Assembly: GCF_035046485.1 (NCBI RefSeq)
Contig: NC_085137.1
Location: 443,056,334-443,120,333, forward strand
Length of the DNA stretch: 64,000 nucleotides
From: Aedes albopictus
Taxonomy: Eukaryota; Arthropoda; Insecta; Diptera; Culicidae
Direction of reading: 5' to 3'
Below, in pieces: positions 21,332-31,302 of this stretch. Both the position numbers and the translations under genes were made by a program. Under the pieces are notes generated by a model. It saw only the letters and a program-made list of their open reading frames with translations. It made no database searches and was not told where the DNA came from. Within the stretch, counting starts at the first letter, position 1. Every line of letters begins with the position of its first letter.

Positions 21332-24190
21332 TTAAACTTTTATACCAGCAGAGCGGAGAAAGTCGAAAATACATCCCATGTATGTGACATCGCGGGTCCC
21401 CAACACATCTCTCACAAGAACAAAGGGTTGTCTACCTCGGGCCTCAAGGGTATCCAAAAGTAGCGCTCTGGAGGCGTCATTATCCGGGCATTGCCAAACT
21501 ACGTGGTCGATGTCATCATAACCGGAACCGCACTTAGTACAAACATTGCTCAACGCGAGGTTAACCCTGTGTAAATGCGCGTCTAGCGAGTAATGGTTGG
21601 ACATAAGTCTTGACATCACGCGAATGAAATTGCGACTTACATCCAGACCATACCACCACACTCGCAAAGAAACATTAGGAATAATGGAATGTAACCACCG
21701 TCCCAGCTGGCCATCTCGCCAATCATTTTGCCAACTTTGAAGAGAACTCTGGCGAACAAAATGGAAAAATTCATCATGTGAAATTCTTCTATCATAGATC
21801 TCACCTTCCTGTGCGCCCACCTTTGCGAGAGAGTCCGCCTTCTCATTGCCATAAATTGAGCAATGCGAGGGGACCCATACAAAGGTAATCTTGTATGATC
21901 TTTCGACCAGTGCACCCATCTGCTCCCTTATTTTTGTAAGAAAGTAAGATGAATGTTTAACAGGTTTCATCGACCGGAGTGCCTCAATCAAACTAAGGCT
22001 ATCCGAGAAGATGAAGAAATGGTCTACGGGCATGTTGGAAATCATCCCCAAAGCGAAGTTGATTGCTGCCAGCTCAGCAACATAAACCGAACAAGGTTCC
22101 TGAAGTTTGCGGAAGGCGGTGAAATTTTCATTGAAAACACCGAAACCAGTGGATCCATTTATGCGAGACCCATCAGTGAAGAATCTCTTACAGGAATTGA
22201 CATTTTGGTACTTTTCGTTAAAAATGCGAGGAATAGATATACATTGGAGTTGATCTGGTATTCCATGAATAGCTTGTTTCATGGACAGATCGTATTTAAC
22301 AGAGGAACTGTCATTGGTGAAGTGTACACGGGGAGGATTATAACTTGGTAGGCTTATGTCAGATGACATGTAGAACAGATAGATTCTCATGAATTTTGAT
22401 TGAGTGTTCAGACTGAGCATTTCTTCGAAGTTTTCAATGACAAGTGTGTTGCTCACTCCACACTTGATAAGTAACCTTAGCGAGAGCTCCCAGAATCGGT
22501 TCTGGAGAGGTTTCACCCCTGCCAGGACCTCAAGGCTCGCATTATGCGTTGAGTGCATACAGCCGAGAGCAATACGCAAACAACGGTATTGAATTCGTTC
22601 CAACTTTATTAGGTGGCAGTTTGCTGCTGAGTGGAAGCAGAAAGAGCCATACTCAATAACAGAGAGAATAGTCGTTTTGTAAAGTTTTATGAGGTCTTCC
22701 GGGTGAGCACCCCACCATGTTCCGGTAATTGTGCGTAGAAAATTGATCCTTTGTTGACATTTTTGCACCAAATACTTGATTTGGGTACCCCAAGTGCCTT
22801 TTGAATCAAACCAGACCCCAAGGTATTTCGAAGTCAAAGACTGGTCGATTTCTATTCCCAAAAGATTGAGTTTCAGTTGGGCTGGGTTCCGCTTTCTAGA
22901 AAACACAACCAATTGAGTTTTTTGCGGAGCAAACTCGATCCCTAAATCTCTTGCCCAGATTGACAGATTATTTAGAGAATGTTGCAATGGTCTTTGCAAA
23001 ATTTCTGCGTGTGGGCCTTTTAGAGAAACCACAGCATCATCTGCAAGTTGTCTTAGCGTGCATTGTCTTTCCAAGCAACTATCAATGTCTTTCACGTAAA
23101 AATTATAAAGCAAGGGACTTAAACATGAGCCTTGGGGTAGGCCCATGTAACTAATTCTGGAAGTTGTCAGTTGTCCGAGATTGAAACTCATATGTTTTTC
23201 TGACAGCAAGTTATACAAGAAATTATTTAAAATTCCTGGAAGTCCACTATTGTGCAGTTTTTCTGACAATATTCCTATGGAAACTGAATCAAAGGCGCCC
23301 TTAATATCCAAGAAAACTGAAGCCAGTTGCTCCTTTTCCGCAAAGGCCAGTTGAATATCTGTTGAAAGCAACGCTAGACAATCGTTTGTTCCTTTGCCCT
23401 TGCGAAACCCGAACTGTGTATTTGAAAGCAAGTTGTTCGATTCGACCCAATGATCGAGTCGTGATAGGATCATTTTTTCCAACAATTTCCTTAAACATGA
23501 TAACATAGCAATTGGGCGGTAAGAATTATGATCAGACGCTGGTTTACCAGGCTTTTGAATAGCTATTACTTTGACCTGTCTCCATTCATGCGGAACGATG
23601 TTGTTCTCCATGAATGAGTTGAACAGGTCCAGTAATCGTCTTTTCGCGATATCTGGGAGATTCTTAAGAAGATTGAACTTGATCATATCGCGTCCCGGAG
23701 CGGAATTGTTTGATGAAAGAAGAGCCATAGAAAGTTCCAGCATAGTGAAGGGTCTGTCCAGAGAACCGTCTCTTGGGGATGTTTCCCAAGAAATCGGTTG
23801 TGCTGGGACTGAGTCTGGGCAGACCTTTTTCGCGAAGCTGAATATCCAACGGTTGGAGTATTCGTCACTCTCATTAGAAGGAGAGCGGTTTCGCATGTTG
23901 CGAGCCACTCTCCAAAGCGTTGTCATTGAAGTTTCTCTTGAGAGACCCTCAATGAAGTGTCGCCAATAACTACGCTTTTTCGCTTTCAGCAGGTTTCTCA
24001 GCTGTCTTTCGAGCTTTGCGTACTCTTGATAAAGATCTGAGGTACCGTGCCTACGAAAAGTTTTGAAAGCATCCGATTTTTTAAGATACAACTGGGTGCA
24101 ATCATCATCCCAGCCTAGTGTGGCTGGTCTTCTTTTGAAGGTTGCACTTGGAACACGTCGTTTTTGTGATTCTAATGCACTCTTATACAT
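21332..24190 (-). CDS. I-clade LINE ORF2, reverse transcriptase plus RNase H part
   Basis: 952 residues. RT motifs in order: SAPGRDMIKFNLL, VKVIAIQKPGKPASDHNSYR, LDIKGAFDSVS (motif A Asp), GLPQGSCLSPLLYNFYV, and QLADDAVVSLKG (motif C; LADD rather than the commoner YADD or FADD). RNase H: RFFTDGSRINGSTGFGVF (Asp), VYVAELAAINFAL (Glu), FIFSDSLSLIEAL (Asp) and WVPSHCSIYGNEKADSLAK (His, Asp). A C-terminal CTKCGSGYDDIDHVVWQC knuckle follows. The catalytic set looks complete. An in-frame TGA lies two codons before this ATG, so the frame opens only here. Confidence 0.88.
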   Translation of the reverse strand: MYKSALESQKRRVPSATFKRRPATLGWDDDCTQLYLKKSDAFKTFRRHGTSDLYQEYAKLERQLRNLLKAKKRSYWRHFIEGLSRETSMTTLWRVARNMRNRSPSNESDEYSNRWIFSFAKKVCPDSVPAQPISWETSPRDGSLDRPFTMLELSMALLSSNNSAPGRDMIKFNLLKNLPDIAKRRLLDLFNSFMENNIVPHEWRQVKVIAIQKPGKPASDHNSYRPIAMLSCLRKLLEKMILSRLDHWVESNNLLSNTQFGFRKGKGTNDCLALLSTDIQLAFAEKEQLASVFLDIKGAFDSVSIGILSEKLHNSGLPGILNNFLYNLLSEKHMSFNLGQLTTSRISYMGLPQGSCLSPLLYNFYVKDIDSCLERQCTLRQLADDAVVSLKGPHAEILQRPLQHSLNNLSIWARDLGIEFAPQKTQLVVFSRKRNPAQLKLNLLGIEIDQSLTSKYLGVWFDSKGTWGTQIKYLVQKCQQRINFLRTITGTWWGAHPEDLIKLYKTTILSVIEYGSFCFHSAANCHLIKLERIQYRCLRIALGCMHSTHNASLEVLAGVKPLQNRFWELSLRLLIKCGVSNTLVIENFEEMLSLNTQSKFMRIYLFYMSSDISLPSYNPPRVHFTNDSSSVKYDLSMKQAIHGIPDQLQCISIPRIFNEKYQNVNSCKRFFTDGSRINGSTGFGVFNENFTAFRKLQEPCSVYVAELAAINFALGMISNMPVDHFFIFSDSLSLIEALRSMKPVKHSSYFLTKIREQMGALVERSYKITFVWVPSHCSIYGNEKADSLAKVGAQEGEIYDRRISHDEFFHFVRQSSLQSWQNDWRDGQLGRWLHSIIPNVSLRVWWYGLDVSRNFIRVMSRLMSNHYSLDAHLHRVNLALSNVCTKCGSGYDDIDHVVWQCPDNDASRALLLDTLEARGRQPFVLVRDVLGTRDVTYMGCIFDFLRSAGIKV

Positions 24191-25022
24191 ATATCAGTTC
24201 AGACAGGAATCGATACTCATCCAAAGGTGGGAGGGGATTGAATGATTCGATGCCAAAAGATACCGCTTCTGCATACTTTTGCCAATCGATATTCCTTGTG
24301 AGGTCAAAAGGAACCTGAATTGGATGGTCTGACCTTTCACTATTATGCTTTATGGTGGTTATAATGGGTAAGTGATCACTACCATGAGGATCCTCGATTA
24401 CCTTCCACAAGCAATCGAATGATAGTGAACTTGACCCCAGTGATAGGTCGAGACGACTTTCTTTGCCGTCAGATGCAATACGTGTCACTTCACCTGTATT
24501 TAAAATGTTCAAATTGAAATCGTCGCACAAATCATAGAAAATGGCCGCTCTATTATCGTCATATGGTTCGCCCCACCCTGTACCATGTGCGTTCATATCA
24601 CCCAGAATTAAAACTGGATGTGATAGTGCAGAAACCGCATTCCAAAGATGACGGCGGTTGATTGAAATTCTTGGAGGAATGTAAACGGAAGCTACGCAAA
24701 GTTCTTTACCCTTTACGTTTATTTGGCAAGCGACGATTTCTACGCCAGGATGAGTCGCGATTGGAATTCTATAAAATGAGTAAGTCTTTTTGATCCCCAA
24801 AAGAACTCCCCCATAATGGTCATCTCTATCCTGGCGTATAATGTTAAAATCGTGGAAGTTGAGTTCATCTTCAGAAGAAAGCCATGTTTCACAAAGGGCA
24901 AATATATCACAATCAGAGTTGTGAATCAAAAACTTAAACAGATCTAATTTAGGTTTTAGACTATGACAGTTCCACTGTAGCACAGTGATCATATCTTGTA
25001 CCTCACTTGATGAATTATCCAT
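24183..25022 (-). CDS. I-clade LINE ORF2, AP-endonuclease part
   Basis: The frame from the Met at 25022 (MDNSSSEVQDM) encodes the target-nicking endonuclease: LQWNCHSLKPKL (Asn motif), FALCETWLSS (catalytic Glu), VASVYIPPR, LILGDMNAHGTGWG (Asp/Asn), SRLDLSLGSS and GSDHLPIITT (Asp/His). All key residues of the AP-endonuclease fold are kept. An upstream in-frame Met at 25043 is possible. The frame ends at a TAA (24183-24185) that overlaps the ATG of the RT frame in ATGTATAA. This is either a one-base indel in the endonuclease-RT linker or a real split. Confidence 0.88.
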   Translation of the reverse strand: MDNSSSEVQDMITVLQWNCHSLKPKLDLFKFLIHNSDCDIFALCETWLSSEDELNFHDFNIIRQDRDDHYGGVLLGIKKTYSFYRIPIATHPGVEIVACQINVKGKELCVASVYIPPRISINRRHLWNAVSALSHPVLILGDMNAHGTGWGEPYDDNRAAIFYDLCDDFNLNILNTGEVTRIASDGKESRLDLSLGSSSLSFDCLWKVIEDPHGSDHLPIITTIKHNSERSDHPIQVPFDLTRNIDWQKYAEAVSFGIESFNPLPPLDEYRFLSELIYV

Positions 25023-26397
25023 CGAAAGATATGATCGCAGCAAGGAGGGGCCATGATTGTGTCAGATTCCGAAGATATTCTTCTACTGTAGGTATAAACA
25101 TATCAATAATGCCTCTAAGTGTTTCTGGAAGGCTGAGGGCATTATATAAGCGATCCACGAGAACCCTAAAAGTAAACAGACCTCGCTTGGGTCTAGGAGG
25201 CTTACTTGAACTGCGAGGAACTTTGGTAGCTTTTTTCTTGCTACCTTGTCGATTATTTCTCTTTGAAGTGTATTTAACAGGCGGAGACGGGGGTGACAGG
25301 TTCTTGCTACAACATGGATCTGAAGCTAGAGGAACCTGATTCTTCGGAGTTTTTAAGTTTACCCCGTCTCCTTTAACACTAGGCAAACTTTTGAGGGAAG
25401 ACTTTAAAAAGACCTTTCGGCGCAATCCCGGGGAAGATGATGACTTCCTTTTTCCAGGTGCGTGTACCTCCGAAAGAGATCCACCCTCATCAGTTTCGCC
25501 ATCGTCCTGATCATCGGAAGACAACTCCTGATAGGGATTTTCAACTGGGACAGCTGATTCAGACACGGAATCTGGTGTTTTAAAAGATTTCACCATCTCC
25601 GCATATGTCTGTTTGGAGCGCTTTATGATAGAGCGACTCTCATTTCGAATGCGTCTTTTGTAAGCCGGGCAAACTTGCAAGTCGTGTGGATCTCCGCCAC
25701 AGTAGCTACATTTTTCCGCTTCCTGTGTGCAAGAGTCCTCCAAATGAGCTTGGTTGCATTTGCCACAACGGGGCTTGTTGTCGCAAAAGCTATCACTGTG
25801 ACCAAACTGCTTGCATTTGGTACAATTAAAAACCTTCGGCCTAAAAAGATGCACTGGGTAAAAACCACCATCAATTACGACAAATTCCGGGAGGACGGAA
25901 CCTGGAAAAGTCACTCGAAAAAACGCTGAAGGCGAGTACACCTTTTTATTTCCTTCCATGGAAACCTTAGATAAGCGTTTACAGTCTAGGATAGCCACAT
26001 CAGGAATTGACCTATTTTTGAATCGACCAAAGCCGGTCTTGATGTCCTCACATGTCAGCATTTCGTCGAGGATCTTCCCCTCCACCTCCACTTCTCGTGC
26101 TGGCACATAGACGGCGTATTCAACAGTAAACGCTTCGTGTTGAGCAATTTCATTTGCTGCTTTGTAGCTAGGTGCGGTAACACGCAGCTTGGATGCTTTC
26201 ACTTGGTGAATAACGGTCCCAGGATACTTACGCGTCAGCTCTCGAGAAATCGAAAGCATATTCAATGGTTTGCATTTGCGCCGGAAATAGACAACCCAAG
26301 GTCCAGGCGAAGATGGCTGATAAAACCGCGTACGAGCAATGATATCATTGGGAGGCGTTTCGCCTCCATTTGAAACGTCCATGCGGGAAAAAATCAA
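25015..26397 (-). CDS. I-clade LINE ORF1, nucleic-acid-binding Gag-like protein
   Basis: 460 residues, the expected product of ORF1 in I-group LINEs, which binds element RNA in the ribonucleoprotein. Three CCHC-type knuckles sit mid-protein: CTKCKQFGHSDSFC, CGKCNQAHLEDSC and CSYCGGDPHDLQVC. A basic, Ser/Lys-rich C-terminal half follows (KRKSSSSPGLRRK, KKKATKVPRSSSKPPRPKR). The first Met (MIFSRMDVSNGGETPP) or the second (MDVSNGG) could be the start. Its stop TAA overlaps the ORF2 start in ATGGATAA (25015-25022), an 8-nt overlap suggesting termination-reinitiation. Confidence 0.88.
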   Translation of the reverse strand: MIFSRMDVSNGGETPPNDIIARTRFYQPSSPGPWVVYFRRKCKPLNMLSISRELTRKYPGTVIHQVKASKLRVTAPSYKAANEIAQHEAFTVEYAVYVPAREVEVEGKILDEMLTCEDIKTGFGRFKNRSIPDVAILDCKRLSKVSMEGNKKVYSPSAFFRVTFPGSVLPEFVVIDGGFYPVHLFRPKVFNCTKCKQFGHSDSFCDNKPRCGKCNQAHLEDSCTQEAEKCSYCGGDPHDLQVCPAYKRRIRNESRSIIKRSKQTYAEMVKSFKTPDSVSESAVPVENPYQELSSDDQDDGETDEGGSLSEVHAPGKRKSSSSPGLRRKVFLKSSLKSLPSVKGDGVNLKTPKNQVPLASDPCCSKNLSPPSPPVKYTSKRNNRQGSKKKATKVPRSSSKPPRPKRGLFTFRVLVDRLYNALSLPETLRGIIDMFIPTVEEYLRNLTQSWPLLAAIISFDG

Positions 26398-27058
26398 CCG
26401 CAGAAGAGTAAAACGTCAATGAAACAGAAGCAAATCTTTGTAAATTTAATTTATAATGGAAGAAAAAAAAAACAAGAAAAAAAAATCAAGGAAAAAACTG
26501 CAAAATATTTTATATCCGATTGCAATACTTATTCTGTAACGCCCTATATGAGTTCAAAACTCGGACTAGGTGAGAGACAGAAAATATGCCTGGGCAACCT
26601 TGAACCGACTTTGGTTTGGATGAGCAAAACAAATTCAACACAATGGGGGGCGAATGGATAATAAAAAAGTGCTACTTAGCCGTTCGATGTTCGTTGTAGC
26701 TACAGCAGCAAGCCGTCCGCACTGCAGGTAGAAAACAATCCGAGCCGTCTGCTGCCTTTCTGCTGCTGTTGGTGCGGGAATGAATCGACCACTGTTGGCT
26801 TATAGTGATGTCGAATTAAACACTGTGGCACGATACTAGTTGACTTTAAGTCAAGCTAGTTCGCTTCCTTCACTAAGCGCACACACCTATGACACTATTT
26901 TGCACTGTTAATTGGGGATAACTTGATAGCAAAACTGATCAAAAACCCACACGTGCGGTGGGGCAAAAAGATCAAATAATAAAACTGTTGCAAACAAGTG
27001 CCGCGTGTGGAGACCGGGAACCTGTCGACCGACTCGTTCAAGCGCTCGGTAAGGAATG
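26398..27058 (-). other. 5' UTR and internal promoter region of the I-clade LINE
   Basis: 661 bp from the element start (minus-strand CATTCCTTACCGAGCGC...) to the ORF1 Met. LINEs of this group normally carry an internal pol II promoter at the extreme 5' end. I see no obvious TATA box. Contains CTG/CAG-rich patches near 26700-26780. Confidence 0.55.
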
Positions 27059-27080
27059 AACGCATTTTTTTTTTTTTTTT
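27059..27080. repeat. Target-site duplication, 5' copy of the I-clade LINE
   Basis: AACGCA followed by 16 T, identical to 20931-20952. Removing the LINE and one copy leaves a 67-bp intron with a consensus donor and acceptor between exons B and C of the gene relic. Confidence 0.9.
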
Positions 27081-27098
27081 AAAACAAGTCCCACAAAC

Positions 27099-27756
27099 CT
27101 TTCTTGTGCTCAGATCCAGTTTATTTGGAATTTTCAAGATCTGGTTATGTGACAGACGCCGCTTTTCCGGATTTTTTTTTTCGCACTTCCTAGAATCTTT
27201 ACTCTGGTGGGCTTTCCTCTGGAATTCTTCAAAACTACATCGCCGTTTGAAGCATTACTGGATCTCAGTGATTGTGCCAGAAGTTTACCGGTATCGTTAC
27301 CAGCAAGGCGCACTAGATTTTTCTCTTTTGTGTCTTTTGAACAATGATGCGATTTCCCTCGATGAACTTTGAGCACAACTTAAGGTTGAAATTAGATTTT
27401 GGATTTGCTTGGTTTGGCCTTGACTTTGATTTGCTCACAAGTTTGCTCAAAGGATTTTGGCAGGCCACCGTACACAAATTGCACGTATGTTTCGTTGACG
27501 TCTGTCCTCTCGTGACTACCGACGATACATCTTTACTATAATCATGTAGTTTTATAGTTTTATGTGGTAGCCCTGGTGTAGAAAACATATTACTATGCAT
27601 AATCATTTAAATTAAAAAGTTTGTTATTACCTTCCGACCACCTGTAGACAACCATGTAGCACTTGGCACACAAATCTGTCGGGTAAATTTCTTCATTATC
27701 ATTGTAATTTGGCAAAAAGTATTTCACTAAGGTTTGCTTTACCGGTTGTTCGGGCT
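27099..27756 (-). pseudogene. Gene relic, exons A and B (zinc-binding N-terminal part)
   Basis: Exon A (27631-27756, acceptor CTTCTTTAG, donor GAAG|GTAATA) encodes VKQTLVKYFLPNYNDNEEIY plus PTDLCAKCYMVVYRWSEG. Exon B (27099-27572, acceptor TTCTACACCAG, donor AAAG|GTTTGT) encodes LPHKTIKLHDYSKDVSSVVT, HTCNLCTVACQNPLSK, GKSHHCSKDTKEKNLVRLAG and RRLSHNQILKIPNKLDLSTR. Paired Cys motifs (CxxC, CNLC, HHC) suggest zinc binding. Frames join in phase across a 58-bp intron. Exon B has frameshifts near 27362 and in an A10 run near 27175. The next intron contains the LINE at 20953-27058. Further 5' exons are not found; the LOA element begins just upstream. Confidence 0.7.
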
Positions 27757-28137
27757 CTAAAGAAGTTGATCATCAATATTAATTTCTATTCCCGATCAGC
27801 CTAGATAGCCGTGTAGTGGCGGTAGCAATTACCTCAACTGGCTAAGAATATCACTACGGATTGTCTAATCCGGTGGTAAAAGTCCACCAAACGAGCGACC
27901 CCTAATTCATGGTGTTAAGTGTACCGTGCCTAGGAATGAATGGTTAGGGGGGTCTTATAAAAACTTAACCGTGAACGGAGCCTGTGGAGTACCAGGGCAC
28001 CCTCCACAGTATGTTGCCCTTACTGTGTTAAACGGAGCAATGACGCAGTGGACCTTATTTGTCTCCGGGATAATCGGCCACTTTTCTTACGTCTCAATTC
28101 CGAGGCTCTATAAAAGTGGGTAAATGAAATTTTTTTT

Positions 28138-31117
28138 ATGACAGGAATTAAGTTCGTACAGGTAAACCTTCATCACGCAAAAGGTGCTTCTGCTGTGTTG
28201 AGTCGAAGGTTTAAAAAAGAAGGACTGGAAGTGGCGCTAATTCAAGAGCCATGGTCCAATAAACGAAAGATTCTTGGAGTTCTATTTTATGATGAGCAAC
28301 AAGATTCACCCAGAACCGCTGTCTTAGTACCCAAAACGTTAAAATGCTATCCTATTACAGAGTTTATCAGTAAGGACATTGTTGCGGTCATGGTAGAGGT
28401 ACCACTAGGGGTAAAACTGAGATCGCTGTGGCTTCAGCTTACTTTCCTGGTGATGTTCCTGAGGCACCTCCTCCTGAGATCGCATCATTTGTCCAATTCT
28501 GTAAAGAAAACAGCAAATCGTTTATCATTGGCTGTGACGCCAATGCACATCACACGGTTTGGGGTAGTACGGATATTAACAGTCGAGGTGAGTCACTATT
28601 AGAGTATCTGTCTTCGAACAATATAGACATTTGCAATAATGGTGATAAACCTACTTTCTGAAATGTAATCAGACAAGAGGTCTTGGATCTAACACTGTGC
28701 AATGCTGCAATCTTTGACAAGATCACAAACTGGCACGTGTCAGATGAGATTTTTCTATCTGATCATAAACACATAATCTTCAATTGGAGTGGTGGAGATT
28801 ATTCTAGAACCGCATTTAGAAATCCCAGGAGGACAAACTGGGATCAATATGTAGAATTGTTGAATACGCATTCATTTACAATGGGAGAAACTATTGATTC
28901 AACCCAAAAGTTAGAATCATTTTCTCAAAGGGTAAATGAAAGTACCATCAATTCCTTTAACAGAAGTTGTCCCACCATACAATCGTCTTCTACTAGAGAC
29001 GTGCCATGGTGGAACTTAAAACTGGATCGCCTTAGAAAATTTTCTCGTTAAATGTTCAATAGAGCGAAACAAACGGGAGATTGGACTCAGTACAGGAAAG
29101 CCCTGACTGATTACAACAACGAAATACGAAAATCGAAAAGAAAATCTTGGATGCTGACATGTGAAAACATTAATAGCACTCCTGTAGTTGCAAGACTACA
29201 GAAAACGCTTGCAAAAGATCATTCAAATGAATTGGGAAACCTGAAGCGCGACGATGGAGCTTTTACCAAAACTCCTCGTGAAACTTTGGATTTAATGATG
29301 GAAACCCATTTTCCAGGTTCGGTTATAAGTGTGGATTCCAATGATACTATATCTCTGGAAGGTGAAGGATGTCCTAGTATAAACTCATCGGAGTCAACTA
29401 GTACAATAAACACCGCCTCAGATTTAGCTGATGAAAACTTCACGAAGGCCAGAGTGGAAAATGCAATTAGATCATTTCAGCCTTTTAAATCTGCAGGAGT
29501 TGATGGAATATTTCCAGCACTGATTCAAAATGGAGAAGCGGTGTTGGTTCCACCACTAATTGAGATGTTCAAGGCTAGTTTAAGATTGAATTACGTTCCA
29601 TCAAAATGGAGACTTGTAAAAGTTATCTTTATACCAAAAAAGGGGAAGCGAGACAAGACGCATCCCAAAGCATACAGGCCAATTAGTCTTTCTTCAGTTT
29701 TGTTGAAGACTATGGAAACAGTTTTGAAGGATTTTATCAATTCTTCTTACATAAAAGACCATCCCCTATCTGACTTCCAGTTTGCTTATCAATCTCGTAA
29801 GTCAACGTTTACGGCACTTCATTCGCTAGTAACAAAGGTGGAAAAAACGTTTTCAGCAAAAGAAATAGCCCTATGCGCCTTTTTAGACATAGAAGGAGCA
29901 TTTGATAATGCCTCCTATTCATCTATGAAGCGTGCCATGGAGAACAAAAACTTCGACCAATGTATCATACATTGGATTCATACTGTGCTTGCAAAAAGAG
30001 AAATCACCTCTGAGTTGGGAAGTTCTTCTATAACAGTAAGGAAACAGAGGGTTGCCCTCAAGAAGGAGTCCTCTCACCACTAATGTGGTCCTTGGTTGTA
30101 GACGATCTTCTAAGAAGCTTGAAGGAGAAAGGTTTCGAAGTTGTTGGCTTTGCAGACGATATAGTCATAATAGTGAGAGGAAAGTATGACGAAACTGTTT
30201 CGGAAAGAATGCAAAGGGCTCTAAACTATACACATTCATGGTGTATTAAGGAGGGTCTTAGCATCAACCCGTCAAAAGTCGTAATATTGTCCCTTTCACT
30301 AGGAGAAGGAAGATCAACCTAAAAGCTTTTCGGCTTGGAGGGATACAAATTCATCCTAGTGATCGAGTCAAATACTTAGGTTTGATACTGGATGCTAAAC
30401 TGAACTGGAATGCTCAAATTGAGTCCGTGATCGGTAAGGCAACAAGTGCGTTCTGGTTATGCTCCAAAACTATTGGCAGGAAGTGGGGCTTGAAACCAAA
30501 AATGATAATGTGAATTTATACTGCCATAATCCGCCCAAAAGTGACGTATGCTTCGTTTGTCTGGTGGCCAAAAACAAAAGAGGTTACCACGCAATCAAAG
30601 CTTGCGAAAATTCAACGTCTTGCGTCCATTGCTGTTACAGGAGCGATGCGAAGCACACCATCAAAAGCTTTAGATGCGATTCTCAATCTGCTACCTTTGC
30701 ACGAGTACGTGCAATTAGAAGCAGAAAAGCAATTGCTGAGACTTGAACGAGTTGAAAAGTTTATGCCAGGTGAACTTGTAGGTCACCTGAGCATTTCACA
30801 ATACTTTCAAAATAGGCCAGTAATGAAAATGATTAAAGACTGGATGAAACCTGTGGAGAACCATGATGTTCCTTACAAGTTGCACGAAACAACTCGTGCA
30901 GATTGGGAAGTCGGAGGTCCCACTGTTCGTCCAAAAGTTGGAATAAAAACGGGAGCAGGAATCTACGGCCCTGGAATACAAACATCAGTGGCGATGGGAC
31001 ACTTTCCTACGGTGTTTCAAGCAGAGATTCTTGCTATTTTGAAATGCGCAAATATCTGCCTTGAGAGAAAATACAGATATGCAAATATTTGTATTTTCTC
31101 AGATAGTCAAGCTGCAC
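28138..31117 (+). pseudogene. LOA-clade ORF2: endonuclease, RT, start of RNase H
   Basis: Endonuclease pieces: KFVQVNLHHAKGASAVLS, VALIQEPWS, then a frameshift near 28420, ASAYFPGDVPEAPP, FIIGCDANAHHTVWGS, a TGA at 28659-28661 (probably from Trp), LTLCNAAIFDK and LSDHKHIIFNW. A TAA at 29049-29051 sits in the endonuclease-RT linker, directly before an ATG. RT: SAGVDGIFPALIQ, AFLDIEGAFDNAS, a frameshift at about 30050 inside the QGVLSP box, GFADDIVIIVRGK, and a frameshift near 30305. RNase H begins IKTGAGIYGPGIQ and runs to IFSDSQAAL where the MITE enters. Dead copy. Confidence 0.85.
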
Positions 31118-31119
31118 TA

Positions 31120-31286
31120 CCCAAGCAACACGCATGTTATATAAGAGTTACGACAGCGCAAGTTTTGGTTGTATAGAAGTTAATTTTACGTTATTCTAAC
31201 ATTATGTTGAAATAACGTCAAATAAACTTCTATACAACCAAAACTTGCGCTGTTGTAACTAATATATAACATGTGTGTTGCTTGGG
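31120..31286. mobile_element. MITE with CCCAAGCAACACGCATG termini
   Basis: CCCAAGCAACACGCATGTTA at the left is matched by the complement at the right (AACATGTGTGTTGCTTGGG), with long inner arms around AAGTTTTGGTTGTATAGAAG. TA flanks it at 31118-31119 and 31287-31288. Removing it and one TA restores the LOA reading frame (QAAL then K), proving the insertion boundaries. Confidence 0.9.
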
Positions 31287-31302
31287 TAAAAACTTTGTGT
31301 GT

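Larger units (their letters stand above)
20953..27058 (-). mobile_element. Full-length I-clade non-LTR retrotransposon
   Basis: 6106 bp bounded by a perfect 22-bp target-site duplication. On the minus strand it has a 661-bp 5' UTR (26398-27058), ORF1 with three zinc knuckles (25015-26397), an AP-endonuclease frame (24183-25043), a reverse transcriptase plus RNase H frame (21332-24190), and a 3' UTR of about 379 bp. An RNase H domain after RT fits the I group (I/Loner/Outcast or LOA relatives). The intact frames and perfect duplication indicate a recent insertion. Inserting antisense to nothing, it shares the strand of the host gene relic. Confidence 0.9.
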
